From NCBI GenBank assembly GCA_937959115.1, contig CALGAW010000028.1:1-64000 (forward strand): a stretch of DNA of 64,000 nt, read 5' to 3'. Position 1 is the stretch's first letter. Each line of letters opens with the position of its first letter. This stretch comes from an uncultured Saprospiraceae bacterium (GTDB taxonomy: Bacteria > Bacteroidota > Bacteroidia > Chitinophagales > Saprospiraceae). The notes beneath the pieces are model-generated. The model had not been told where the DNA came from and ran no database searches. It saw nothing but the letters and a program-made list of their open reading frames with translations. Below, piece by piece: positions 19,881 to 30,300 of this stretch. A program made the position numbers and the translations under genes.

Positions 19881-19916
19881 GGTAAGGGTGAATTGCAATT
19901 TGCCCTTACCTTTTTT
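19881..19916 (+). terminator. Rho-independent terminator after the 19-repeat gene
   Basis: An 8-bp GC-containing stem (GGTAAGGG at 19881-19888 pairs with CCCTTACC at 19903-19910) has an inner AATTGCAATT palindrome in its loop and is followed directly by six T. It lies 25 bp after the stop codon. Confidence 0.88.
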
Positions 19917-20193
19917 CTAAAAAGGGAGGACTTTCCCAACTCCATCAATTCAATAGATGAATTATCGGAAGTACACAAAACCAATACACTTCAAATACTA
20001 ACAATCTTCAATCCTAATCCCTTTTTAGTAGCTTATAATCTTTGAGTTATGATGATTTAGAGCCGAAAACCTTCAAAGAGCAGTTAATGAATTCTTAATA
20101 TGTGTTAGGAGTATTATAATTAAACAATATTTAAGAGTGTTTGGCTATTTATTTGGTAGTAGTAATGAAAGTTCTAAATTTGCACCATACATT
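19917..20193. other. Intergenic region upstream of the class A PBP
   Basis: AT-rich spacer between the terminator and the PBP start. It contains GTG at 20137, an alternative upstream start. No exact TAnnTTTG promoter box is visible and there is no gene. Confidence 0.5.
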
Positions 20194-22698
20194 ATGAAAA
20201 CACTGATCAAAAACATAAAGAAAGTGCTGGGAGGATCGGTAAGTCGGAAAGGCCCACTTAGTTTCCTGCCAATAAAGAATGCGGGTACCCGTAAAAAAAT
20301 CAAGAGAGGATTGTATTTGCTTGGGGCTTTGTTTGTAGCTGGTATTATAGCATTGGCACTTTTTGTCCTACTGATTTTCTTTGGTTTCTTTGGCGATCTT
20401 CCGGAAAAAGAAGAGCTTGTTGGTATCCAGAATCCTGTGGCATCAGAGGTTTATTCCCAAGATGGCGTGCTCCTAGGAAAATACTATAAAGTCAACAGAA
20501 CTCTCGTAAAGCATAAAGATATAAACCCAGTACTGTTTGATGCACTAGTCGCTACAGAAGATGCCCGATTTTTTCAACATGGAGGAATCGATGCAAAAAG
20601 TTTGATGCGAGTAATCGTGAAAACAATACTGATGAGTGATGAGAGCGCAGGTGGTGGTAGTACATTGAGTCAGCAATTAGTTAAAAATCTTTATCCTCGT
20701 CAACGACATCGATTTAGATTGACGATGCCTGTAAATAAAATTAAGGAGATGATTGTGGCAGGGCGACTTGAAAATCTCTATGAGAAGGATGATATCTTAG
20801 CACTTTACCTGAATACAGTACCGTTTGGAGAAGATGTTTATGGCATTGTAACGGCAAGTGAACGGTATTTCAGCACCACGCCGAAGGATATAAAACCGCA
20901 AGAAGCTGCAATGTTGATTGGGATGCTAAAAGCTCCAACTTCCTACAGCCCAAGGTTAGAGCCAGAAAAGGCTTTGAGCCGTCGGAATACTGTGATTGAG
21001 CAAATGGAGAAGTATGGTAAGCTGACGTCTCTAGAATCTAAGAAACTGAAGAAAACACCACTAGGTTTGAAGTACAATTTCATTTCAACGAGTGATGGGT
21101 TGGCGCCTTATTTTAGAGATTTCATCAAGAAGGAATTGTTAACATGGTGCAAAGCAAACGATCATAATTTGTTTACGGATGGATTGAAGATTTATACAAC
21201 GATTAACTCTGATATGCAGCGCTATGCTGAAGAAGCAGTAACGGCTCACATGACAAAACTGCAAGATGACTTCTTTAAGCACTGGGGCAAACAGAAACCT
21301 TGGGGCAGGAATACTGCATTGATTGATAGAGGAATGAAGAATTCTCGTCGGTATAAAAAGATGAAAGAACAAGGGCATTCAGATATCAAGATAAAAGCAG
21401 CTTTTCTGAAAAAGATTGACATGAAAGTGTTCACCTACAAGGGAATGGTGGAAAAGAAAATGTCGCCAAAGGATTCTATTGCCTATTACCTGATGTTTTT
21501 GAACACAGGTTTTGTGGTGACAGATCCGAATGAAGGAAGGGTAAAAGCATATGTAGGAGGCGTAAATCACAAATATTTTAAGTATGATCACGCACAGACA
21601 AAACGTCAAGTAGGAAGCACATTTAAGCCTATCGTTTATGCAACTGCACTAGATCGTGGTGATTATCCTTGTTCATACTTGCCAAATAAGTTGATTACCT
21701 ATCCAGAATATCAGGATTGGACGCCTAAGAATTCTGATGAGAAGTATGGTGGATCCTATTCTATGGCAGGAGGTATTAAAGGATCTGTTAATGTGGTATC
21801 TGTACAGACCATAATGAAAACAGGACCGTATTACGTAGTAGAAATGGCTAAAAAGCTAGGTATTGATAGTGAAATTCCCGAAATGCCTTCCATTGCCCTA
21901 GGAACGCCTGACATCTCTGTTATGGAAATGACTGAGGCTTACGGCGTATTCCCTAATAAAGGAATTCACATCCCATTAACCTACTTGCTGAAGATAAAAA
22001 ATAAAAAAGGACATACCCTCCATACATTTGAGCCTAAACTCTTTGAAAAGAAACAAGTGTTGCACCCTGAGGATGCTATGATTATGACAGAAATGATGCA
22101 GACAGTAGTTGATAGCGGTACTGCACGTCGATTGCGCTGGAGATATAACCTACAGAATGACATAGCTGGGAAAACCGGGACAACTCAAAACCAAACAGAT
22201 GGCTGGTTTATGGGGTATACGCCTAAATTTGTCGGAGGCGTATGGGTTGGTGGAGCTGATCGGACTGTACGGTTTAATAGCATACAGCTAGGACAAGGAG
22301 CGAATATGGCATTACCGATTTTTGGTGAGTTTCTGGCCCGATTGGCTAAAGATCCGAAGTATACCTCAATGGTGAATACGCCCTTCCCAGAACCAAATGA
22401 CTATGTGCAGCAATTGTTGAACTGTCCATCTTGGGTGCCTTTCGAAACGACTGGGGTGCCGCTTGTGGCAGAAGAAGTAGCAGATGTTGAACCTGTTGTG
22501 CCTTCTAAGGGGCTACCAACGCTTTTCCCCTCAAAGCCAAAGGTTAGTGTCGGAACGCCTAAAAAGTCGCCTGTTAGCCGGCCTAAAATAACAAAACCAC
22601 GGACTAAGGTGTCTGCTAAACCAAAGTCAAAAACGACGAAGAAGAAAAAGAAGAAGAAAAAATCATTGAAGGAGCGATTGTTCGGACGAAAGAAATAG
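20194..22698 (+). CDS. mrcA: Class A penicillin-binding protein (bifunctional transglycosylase/transpeptidase, PBP1A type)
   Basis: Polymerises lipid II glycan chains and cross-links peptides in the periplasm. I chose the ATG at 20194 (834 aa); an in-frame GTG at 20137 would add 19 residues. One membrane anchor lies at ~39-66 (LLGALFVAGIIALALFVLLI). The GT51 glycosyltransferase domain shows ATEDARFFQHGG with the catalytic Glu122, GGSTLSQQLVKN, and the NKIKEMIVAGRLE and YLNTVPFG segments. The transpeptidase domain shows the SxxK motif STFK (Ser475), SVN (531-533) and KTGT (660-663). The C-terminus has an unusual Pro/Lys-rich tail ending in a run of lysines (KTTKKKKKKKKS), probably cytosol-independent and cell-wall or DNA/anion binding, purpose unknown. 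It is a housekeeping gene between exported-protein genes; symbol by function only. Confidence 0.95.
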   Translation: MKTLIKNIKKVLGGSVSRKGPLSFLPIKNAGTRKKIKRGLYLLGALFVAGIIALALFVLLIFFGFFGDLPEKEELVGIQNPVASEVYSQDGVLLGKYYKVNRTLVKHKDINPVLFDALVATEDARFFQHGGIDAKSLMRVIVKTILMSDESAGGGSTLSQQLVKNLYPRQRHRFRLTMPVNKIKEMIVAGRLENLYEKDDILALYLNTVPFGEDVYGIVTASERYFSTTPKDIKPQEAAMLIGMLKAPTSYSPRLEPEKALSRRNTVIEQMEKYGKLTSLESKKLKKTPLGLKYNFISTSDGLAPYFRDFIKKELLTWCKANDHNLFTDGLKIYTTINSDMQRYAEEAVTAHMTKLQDDFFKHWGKQKPWGRNTALIDRGMKNSRRYKKMKEQGHSDIKIKAAFLKKIDMKVFTYKGMVEKKMSPKDSIAYYLMFLNTGFVVTDPNEGRVKAYVGGVNHKYFKYDHAQTKRQVGSTFKPIVYATALDRGDYPCSYLPNKLITYPEYQDWTPKNSDEKYGGSYSMAGGIKGSVNVVSVQTIMKTGPYYVVEMAKKLGIDSEIPEMPSIALGTPDISVMEMTEAYGVFPNKGIHIPLTYLLKIKNKKGHTLHTFEPKLFEKKQVLHPEDAMIMTEMMQTVVDSGTARRLRWRYNLQNDIAGKTGTTQNQTDGWFMGYTPKFVGGVWVGGADRTVRFNSIQLGQGANMALPIFGEFLARLAKDPKYTSMVNTPFPEPNDYVQQLLNCPSWVPFETTGVPLVAEEVADVEPVVPSKGLPTLFPSKPKVSVGTPKKSPVSRPKITKPRTKVSAKPKSKTTKKKKKKKKSLKERLFGRKK

Positions 22699-22719
22699 GT
22701 TTTTAGTGATTGTTAAACA

Positions 22720-22733
22720 TTGAGTGTGCTCAA
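22720..22733. terminator. Weak hairpin between convergent genes
   Basis: TTGAG-TGTG-CTCAA hairpin in the 48-bp gap between the convergent PBP gene and the first CotH gene. The stem is short and the following T-rich stretch is interrupted, so terminator function is only possible. Confidence 0.3.
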
Positions 22734-22746
22734 CATTAATCATTAT

Positions 22747-25700
22747 TTATTTAGGAATACTACTGAAGACTCCATTGTTTTTTAGCCAAAGGGATTTATC
22801 GTCTCCGTTTACATCACCATCTAAGTTGTAGTCTGTTATCAGGTACTTGCCGAAGTTACCGTTGAAGAGGATCCATTTGTTTTTGTCTAGAGTGTTGATA
22901 TCATAGCTAAAGATATCGTCGATTTGTTGACCATCTCCTGCACGCAGCATCCAGTTATTAGAAAAGGGATCGTACAATTGACCAGCGCCTCCAACGGAAT
23001 AGCTGTTGCTAGCTCTGAAGTCCATATTGAGTGCTCGGTTGTTGATTGGTATAGGCGTTGAAGACATGGCTGCCATGTGATTTCTGTGTTCGATGAGCAC
23101 ATAATACGCAGCATCAGGTAAATCAATCGGAGAAGCGCATTCGCCTGGGAAGATAATGCCACCATCATTAAACAATAGACCTGCCATTCGGTGTGCTTCG
23201 GATGATTTTGAGATGCCTGTTCTGAAAGAAACAAGTACCCAATCTACTTCATCACCATTGTAGTCACTATCTGTCCAGGTCATCCCCTCGTTACCATTGT
23301 AATTCCAAGGAGCGGTATTGTAGGGTTGGCCACTTATGGAGTTGTTTGTCATTCCTGGCAGCAGTTTTCTTGTATTGTTTAACTCAGTGGTCATTGCACT
23401 AGCTAGTGTATCGTACGGACCTTGTAAGAAGGCTGCAATGTTGATGGTGATACAATCTGGAACCACGTTGATTATTATGGTAGCGGTATCGCAGTATTCT
23501 GGATTTCCTCCATCACATACTTTATATTGAAAGCTGTCTATCCCAGAAAAACCAGAAAACGGAGTGTAGTAGAATGTTCCGTTTGGACTTAAGAGCGGAT
23601 TTCCACCAGAAGGAAATGAAGCATAAGAGTAAAATAAGTTGTCTCCATCTACATCAATGTCGTTCAGGTGCAAATCTCCCTGTACTTGAGTCACCTCCGT
23701 CGTAGATAAGGTGTCTGGGAAAGCTAGGATCGGGTCATTAACTGGAGAAATGGTAATAAAGACGTGTTCTAACACACAAAGGCTGGATTGGTCACAGGCT
23801 TGATATTCAAAGGAATCGGAGCCATTAAAATTTGGAGATGGAATGTACTCAAATTGCCCAAGAGAATTTAACGTTAGACTTCCGTTTGATGTTGTATTAT
23901 TTAAGCTAAATGAAATGGATTCCCCATTTGGTTCTGTATCATTTAGTGCTACATTCGCATTCAAGGTAATGTCTTCATTTGTTGTAAAATAATCTGTAGT
24001 AGTTAACGGTGGACCATTACATTGTAAAACATCGGCTGTGATGATTGTGGTATCAATACAATCATAATAAAACGTGATTAATTGAACGGATTGTGGCCCA
24101 ACTGAGTTGAAGGTGACAGACACTGAGCTGTTGTTAGAGCTTGCAGGAGTTCCATTTGGGAAGGTCCATTCTACTCTTGAATCAGGAAGGAGTGTAATGC
24201 CGAACTGTACTTGATCTCCAATGCATATAGTATCTGGGATATCCACATTAAACACTGGACATGGTTCGTTTGGTCTGCCTGGTGTGCCATAAGGCGCATT
24301 GATTTTACTACTAGATTCCCAGGAGGCAGGAAGGTCGTTGTCTAGTCCAGGATTGATTAACGAAAGGGTAGGGCCGTTGCCGTCTGGCATGGTATCCCAA
24401 GGTATTCTGTCATTATAGACGACATAGTCAGATAAACATTTATCTGGATTGAACAAGGAAACTCGTTCTCCTTTATTACTGAGTGCAAAGTTGAAATCAC
24501 CAATGTAGTTCGTTACTTCTGGGAAACTTGAGGTAAACATTGAAGTATTCTCTACTAATACGAGAAATTCGCCTGCTCCTAAGAAATTGCCAGCTGGGAA
24601 CGTGTACTCGTTATTGTTGTCAAATAGCTGCCAGTCCTTTAAGTTGATAGAGAAGGAGTTGGGATTGTGTAATTCAATCCAGTCTCCTGGGTCAAAATTA
24701 GGATTGTCCGAGTTATAGTTGATTTCGTTGATTACGATGGGGAGTGCTGCATTGGAGCAAGTGCGTGAGTTTGCTGCACCTGGTGTACCACAAGAATTAT
24801 CTGAACGGAACCAACTCAGCGGATCACTATTGTCGAAGGACGGATTTAGAAGTTCTAGGGAAGGTCCTTTGCCATCGGGGTCCACATCCCATGGGGTTTT
24901 GTCATTGTACGTTAAGGAATCGATGACCTGTCTTTCTGGATTGACTAGGGACAGAAAATCTCCATCATTGCTTAAGCCGCCTTTGTATTGACCGTAAGGG
25001 AATGTAGAATAACTTAGATAATACGCTTGCTCGTTTTCAGCTAATATCATAAAATCGCCAGGTGCAATAGTAGCGGGTTCTGTAAACTCAAAGTCAATAC
25101 CACTGTTGAAGCGACAACCTAGCAGATTGACAGTTTTATTACTAGTATTGTGCAATTCGATGTAGTCGATTTCTGTTGAGTCATTTGCATTTCCCGCACA
25201 GAATCCGTTAGGGTGATACATGATTTCATTGATGACAATTGCATTATAATCTTGATCGACATAAAACGTTTTGGGACACATGGCAGACCATCTGCTGATA
25301 TTCGTTCTACTATAGTTGTTATTTCTTACCCTTGCTTTCACTTCTACGACTCCGTTTGGTAAGATGATTGGGCCAGAATATTGAATAGCGGTGTTACGTA
25401 TGTATCCATTGATATCTCTAGGGTCTGTGCCGTCTAGGGTGTAATAAATCGTGCCATTACCCGAGTTTGTTAATGTTAAAACATGTCCTTGATTAACAAT
25501 TCCTCCATTCTGGCTAAACTGGACGGTATTTGTTAGTGGATATATTCCTTGTGCTTTCCAGTAATTGACCATGTTCGATGTTCGTACAGGAAAATGGTTG
25601 TTTCTCACTCTGTTTGTTTCATCATCAAAATCATCAAAAACATCCCAATAACTAGTACTCACATGGTTCGATCCAAAGGAGAAAGAGACATTCCCCCAAA

Positions 25701-27153
25701 TCGATGATTCTGCAATCAGTGCTGTCCTAACTTGGTTGATGCGATCCATGTATTTATCATCTACAACACCAGGAGTAAGGAGCCCGTCATCGAAACATTC
25801 GCAAGCCATGTGGTCCGCCATCATGTATCTAAATTCTAATTGGCTAGAAAGTGCATCAGGCACTTGGCCATCCTGACCGAAAGGGACTCTGAAGTAATTA
25901 GGATCTCCACCGTAGTTTGGATGCCAGCGTCCTCCGTTGCCCCAAGAGAAGTCGACATCCCAGAGTAAAAATTTGAAGGGGACATTTCCTGGTGTTTTAT
26001 GACCACCTCCTAGGCAGTTATGGGTTTCTGTCCAGTCAAAACCACTACCATAGCACATCATTGTCAGAAAGGCTGCTGTTTGATCTAAGTCAATGTATTG
26101 ATTGGCATTGTCTATTGCAGATTGTGAATTTAAGTTGTTTACATGATTGGGCAAGGCATTGTACAACCCAAACGGTCCATTCCAGTAATCACCGCTTTTA
26201 TAGACTTCAAAATCTTCTTTTTCATAACCATAATATTGCTTGAAAAATGCTTCGTCTGGGCGTTCCATTAAATGGTACATTCCATTGTATTGACCATTGA
26301 TAAAGACATGAACATACCGACCATGAGGAGCGGGATAGCCCATTTCAATCTGAATGTCAAACTGGACTCTGTTTCTAACATATTGTGCTAGGTTTTCATT
26401 GCCGTATTCAGCGTTGAGGCCATCTTGGCTACCTGATCTTAATAATAGTTTGTCAAACTTAGTGACGGGTTGAATACCATACTCCGTTTGGTCATAATTG
26501 TCTTTCTCAAAAACGTCGTAATTCAGTTTTGATTCACCATAAACCGATTTAAATTCAAGTCGGTAATGTTTCTTTGGATTGGTTGCACTTCCTCCCCATG
26601 TTTGAATACCACAATTGATCATAAACCCTTTTCGGCTTTGGTCTGGAAAAAATAGTTCTGCACTTACTTCTGTTTCATTTGGAATGTCAAAGTTTTTAGG
26701 AGCGATTTGATCGCTAGAAATTGAGATAACAGGAAGCGCCTCGTAAGAAGATTTCATTAATCCCGAGTAGGTGTTGCTTTGAACAATGTAGTTGTCTCCT
26801 TGTGCAATTGCACTATTTAAGAAAATATAGGAGTGTGCAAGTACTTTTGTTGATCCGTTCGATGTGTAAGCAAATACCTTTAAATTTGTGATATCTGATA
26901 TCGTGATTGGACCAGAATAAGTAGTCCCATTTGTAAAAGAAGGCTTAGAATTGTCTGTGGTATATTGAATTATTGCTGCTGGATCACTTGGGGTAATCGT
27001 TAATTGGAAAGCGTTTTCATAGTAGCCACGTTCATGGCTAAACTCGAGTGATAATTGAGCTTGAAGAAGGGTGGATAATAATAGAAGAAAGGACGCAAAC
27101 CACAATCGAAAGACTTGGTAATTGGGTTTAATTCCCTTCATATGAATAATCAT
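22747..27153 (-). CDS. Secreted CotH-kinase protein with two lamin-tail domains, two cadherin-like repeats and a dockerin-like C-terminal module
   Basis: About 1,468 aa from ATG 27153 (ATG 27141 also possible; an upstream TTG is less likely). Signal peptide ends near residue 32 (LLLLSTLLQAQ). Order: chitobiase/hexosaminidase C-terminal-like domain (IQYTTDNSKPSF...YSGPITI, ~50-90); CotH kinase-like domain (~150-500; LLLRSGSQDGLNAEYGNENL, GQYNGMYHLMERPDE, LLWDVDFSWGNGG); a second chitobiase-like segment; two lamin-tail domains (~637 and ~806, IVINEIMYHP and IVINEINYNS); Ig/PKD-like stretch; two cadherin/VCBS-like repeats (~1045-1235); and a ~230-aa C-terminal module with VDWVLVSFR, IEHRNHMAAM and DYNLDGDVNGDDK. 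CotH proteins phosphorylate secreted proteins in other bacteria, so extracellular protein phosphorylation is inferred. No known T9SS type A or B domain is present. Closely paralogous to the next gene upstream. Confidence 0.9.
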   Translation of the reverse strand: MIIHMKGIKPNYQVFRLWFASFLLLLSTLLQAQLSLEFSHERGYYENAFQLTITPSDPAAIIQYTTDNSKPSFTNGTTYSGPITISDITNLKVFAYTSNGSTKVLAHSYIFLNSAIAQGDNYIVQSNTYSGLMKSSYEALPVISISSDQIAPKNFDIPNETEVSAELFFPDQSRKGFMINCGIQTWGGSATNPKKHYRLEFKSVYGESKLNYDVFEKDNYDQTEYGIQPVTKFDKLLLRSGSQDGLNAEYGNENLAQYVRNRVQFDIQIEMGYPAPHGRYVHVFINGQYNGMYHLMERPDEAFFKQYYGYEKEDFEVYKSGDYWNGPFGLYNALPNHVNNLNSQSAIDNANQYIDLDQTAAFLTMMCYGSGFDWTETHNCLGGGHKTPGNVPFKFLLWDVDFSWGNGGRWHPNYGGDPNYFRVPFGQDGQVPDALSSQLEFRYMMADHMACECFDDGLLTPGVVDDKYMDRINQVRTALIAESSIWGNVSFSFGSNHVSTSYWDVFDDFDDETNRVRNNHFPVRTSNMVNYWKAQGIYPLTNTVQFSQNGGIVNQGHVLTLTNSGNGTIYYTLDGTDPRDINGYIRNTAIQYSGPIILPNGVVEVKARVRNNNYSRTNISRWSAMCPKTFYVDQDYNAIVINEIMYHPNGFCAGNANDSTEIDYIELHNTSNKTVNLLGCRFNSGIDFEFTEPATIAPGDFMILAENEQAYYLSYSTFPYGQYKGGLSNDGDFLSLVNPERQVIDSLTYNDKTPWDVDPDGKGPSLELLNPSFDNSDPLSWFRSDNSCGTPGAANSRTCSNAALPIVINEINYNSDNPNFDPGDWIELHNPNSFSINLKDWQLFDNNNEYTFPAGNFLGAGEFLVLVENTSMFTSSFPEVTNYIGDFNFALSNKGERVSLFNPDKCLSDYVVYNDRIPWDTMPDGNGPTLSLINPGLDNDLPASWESSSKINAPYGTPGRPNEPCPVFNVDIPDTICIGDQVQFGITLLPDSRVEWTFPNGTPASSNNSSVSVTFNSVGPQSVQLITFYYDCIDTTIITADVLQCNGPPLTTTDYFTTNEDITLNANVALNDTEPNGESISFSLNNTTSNGSLTLNSLGQFEYIPSPNFNGSDSFEYQACDQSSLCVLEHVFITISPVNDPILAFPDTLSTTEVTQVQGDLHLNDIDVDGDNLFYSYASFPSGGNPLLSPNGTFYYTPFSGFSGIDSFQYKVCDGGNPEYCDTATIIINVVPDCITINIAAFLQGPYDTLASAMTTELNNTRKLLPGMTNNSISGQPYNTAPWNYNGNEGMTWTDSDYNGDEVDWVLVSFRTGISKSSEAHRMAGLLFNDGGIIFPGECASPIDLPDAAYYVLIEHRNHMAAMSSTPIPINNRALNMDFRASNSYSVGGAGQLYDPFSNNWMLRAGDGQQIDDIFSYDINTLDKNKWILFNGNFGKYLITDYNLDGDVNGDDKSLWLKNNGVFSSIPK

Positions 27154-27336
27154 ATTAGTCAGTTTACGCCAAAACAATGTTAACGTGCAACATTGTCTGA
27201 GGTTTATATCAAGAATTAAGACCCTTAAGATACTACTTTAGAAGTAAGAATACAAGAAAATTGTTGCTCTTGAATAGATACAAAAACGTTGTATTTATTA
27301 TAAGTTGGGGTGTGCGTACTAAGGTACGCATTTTCA
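27154..27336. other. Gap between the two CotH genes, with a hairpin
   Basis: 183-bp spacer. At 27313-27330 there is a perfect 7-bp hairpin (TGCGTAC-TAAG-GTACGCA) 7 bp beyond the stop codon of the upstream CotH gene on the minus strand. On that strand no U-tract follows, so it looks more like an mRNA-end stabiliser or processing structure than a classic terminator; on the plus strand TTTTC follows. Confidence 0.4.
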
Positions 27337-30300
27337 TTATTTTGGTATGCTTCCGAAGACTCCGTTGTTTAGTAGCCATGCTGCTTTGTCTGCACCATTT
27401 ACATCACCATTCATGTTAATGTCAGAACTGAGGTAGACACCAAACTTTCCATTGTCAAGTAACCATGAAGATTTGTCTTTGCCATTGATGTCATAGCTAA
27501 CCACATCGTCAATTTGATTACAGTCCCCTGCGTACATCGCCCACACATCGGTTGTTATTTCTTTTTGGCCGTTTCCTCCTGCGTTATAGCCATTGGAGGC
27601 TGTGAAATCCCAAGTCAGTTGCCGGTTGATGGGACTGACTTTGATTGGGGACATGGCGGCCATGTGATTTCTGTGTTGAGCAACAATATAATAGGAACCA
27701 GGGAGCTCTTGCTGAGTAATACAGGATCCAGGGAACTCAAGCTTACCATCGGAATGTACCACGCCTGCGATTCTGAACACCTCACTTGCTTTGTTGATGT
27801 CTGTTCTAAATGAAATCAGTACCCAGTCGACCACGGTAGAATCGTAGTCGTTGTTTGTCCAGCCTGAACCTTCGGTACCGTTATAATTCCAAGGGGGAAC
27901 AGAATAGGGTTGACCTGCTACCGGATTAGAGGTCATACCTGGTAATATTGCCCGAACCGTGTTTAGGTCAGTGCGCATAGTCTCAGTTGGTATATCAAAG
28001 CTACCTTCTAGGAATAGAGAGATATCAAACAAGATGCATCCAGGAATAACATTAATGTATACGGTGGCGGTATCGCAAAGGTCTGGTGTATCGTTGTCAC
28101 ATGCTTGATATACAAAGCTATCTGGGCCATACGATCCCATAAACGGTGTATAGAAGAAGCTTCCATTAAAATTCAACAATATAGAGCCATTGGAAGAAGG
28201 AGTGACGATACTATACACCAATTGTGCCGTTTCTACATCATAGTCATTGGTGCTCACATCTCCTGTTAACTGAACACCTTGATCTACACTCACGGAATCA
28301 TTTAAGGCAATCGGGGAATCATTTATGGAGACCACTGAAATGTTGACGGTTTCAATGTCGCAAAGAGCAGGAGACCCATTATCACACACCTCATAACTAA
28401 AACTGTCCGTTCCAAAGTAATTTGCAGATGGGGAATACGTGAAATTTCCATTAGGGAAGAAGTTCAATGATCCGTTTGTTGGAGATGAAGATAACGTTGG
28501 AAACAGTTGTGTGTTATCCACGTCCGAATCATTGGAGATGACATTTCCATTAAGTGTGTCGTCTTCATCCATTGTATAATTATCTGTTACTGCTATTGGT
28601 GCATCATTAATCGCAGTGATGGAGATTGTTACGTTTTCCGTAAGGCAAATAGAAGGATTACCATTGTCACACACCTCATAGATAAATTGATCACTTCCAT
28701 TATAATTAGCGGTTGGAGTATACGTGAAATTGCCATTTGTCAATAAGGTTAATGTACCGTTACTTGTTGTTGTGTTTACCGTTGTCGTTAGCGTATTTCC
28801 GTCAATGTCAGAATCATTCGTTAACACATTATTTGACAGTTGATCATCTTCATTCAATGAATATTGATCCGCAATTGTTATTGGTGCATCATTGACTGAA
28901 TTTATTGTTATCGTTACTGTTTCGACGGTACATAATGCTGGCAAAGAATTATCACAGGCATTGTAGGTAAACTGGTCGGATCCAAAGTAATTAGCGTTTG
29001 GAGTATATTGGTAGAATCCGTTAGAATTCAGCGATAGGGAACCATTTGTTACATTTGTTACAACCGTTGCTGTCATTTGTTGACTTTCTATTTCGGTGTC
29101 ATTCGCTAATACATTTCCTCCACCAGAATTATCTTCATTGACAATCAGATTGTCGGTCATTGTTACTGGAGCATCGTTTATTGGGGAAATTGAAATTGTT
29201 ACATTCTCATTCACACAAATAGATGGGGTACCATTGTCGCAAACTTTATACATGAAGAAGTCGGAACCGAAGTAGTTCGTATTTGGAGTGTAAGTGAAAC
29301 TGCCATTGCTTTGAAGGACAAGCGTTCCATTACTGGGCGTCGTTTGAATAGAAGCGGTTAGCGAGTTTCCATCAATATCTGAATCATTACTCAATACATT
29401 TCCAGCAATTTGAACATCTTCTGTACCGATGAATAAATCGCTACTGGAGTCAGGCGCATCATTTACAGGATTTATAGTGATGGAGACTGATTCTATGGTA
29501 CATAAAATAGGAGCAGCATTGTCGCAAACCTTGTAGGTGAAATTGTCTGAACCGAAAAAATTCAGATTTGGTGTATAGTTGAACGTACCATTGCCATACA
29601 ACGTTAAGCTACCATTAGAAACGCCTGTTTCGAGGAATGCCGTCATTGGTTGCCCTTCCGGATCTGAATCATTGGTTAGTACATCATCAGAAAGCAGATT
29701 ATCTTCATCTATCGTATAGCTATCTGGTTGTGTAATCGGTGGCAGGTTACATTGTTCTACGATTATTGTGATCTGGGTGGTTTCAATACAATCAAAATAA
29801 TACGTGTTTAGTAAGACCGTCTTTGTGCCAGCAGTATTAAAGGTGACGGCTACGGTGCTGTTGGTAGAAGTCGCAGGTGTGGCATCAGGAAAGACCCATT
29901 CTGCTCTAGCATCTGTGATTAGCGATATAGTAAACACTGAAGATTCGTTAAGACAAATGGTGTCTGGAATCGTTGAGCTAAATACTGGACACGGTACATT
30001 TGCTCGGCCTGGTGTGCCGTTTGGTGCATTGATATTGTCACTGGATTCCCAAGAAGCAGGAAGGTCATTATCCTGTGATGGGTTGATTAAGGAAAGGGTA
30101 GGGCCGTTACCGTCTGGCATGGTATCCCAAGGCATTCGGTCATTGTAAACCACATAATCGGATAAACACTTGTTGGGATTGAATAAGGACACTCGTTCTC
30201 CCTTATTGCTCAAGGCAAAATTGAAATCACCAATGTAATTGTCTACTTCAGGAAAACTGGAAGTAAATAAAGCTGTATTTTCTACAATAACAAGAAATTC

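Noticed and set aside
19891-19900. AATTGCAATT palindrome as an operator
   Set aside because: It forms the loop of the terminator hairpin at 19881-19916, which explains it.
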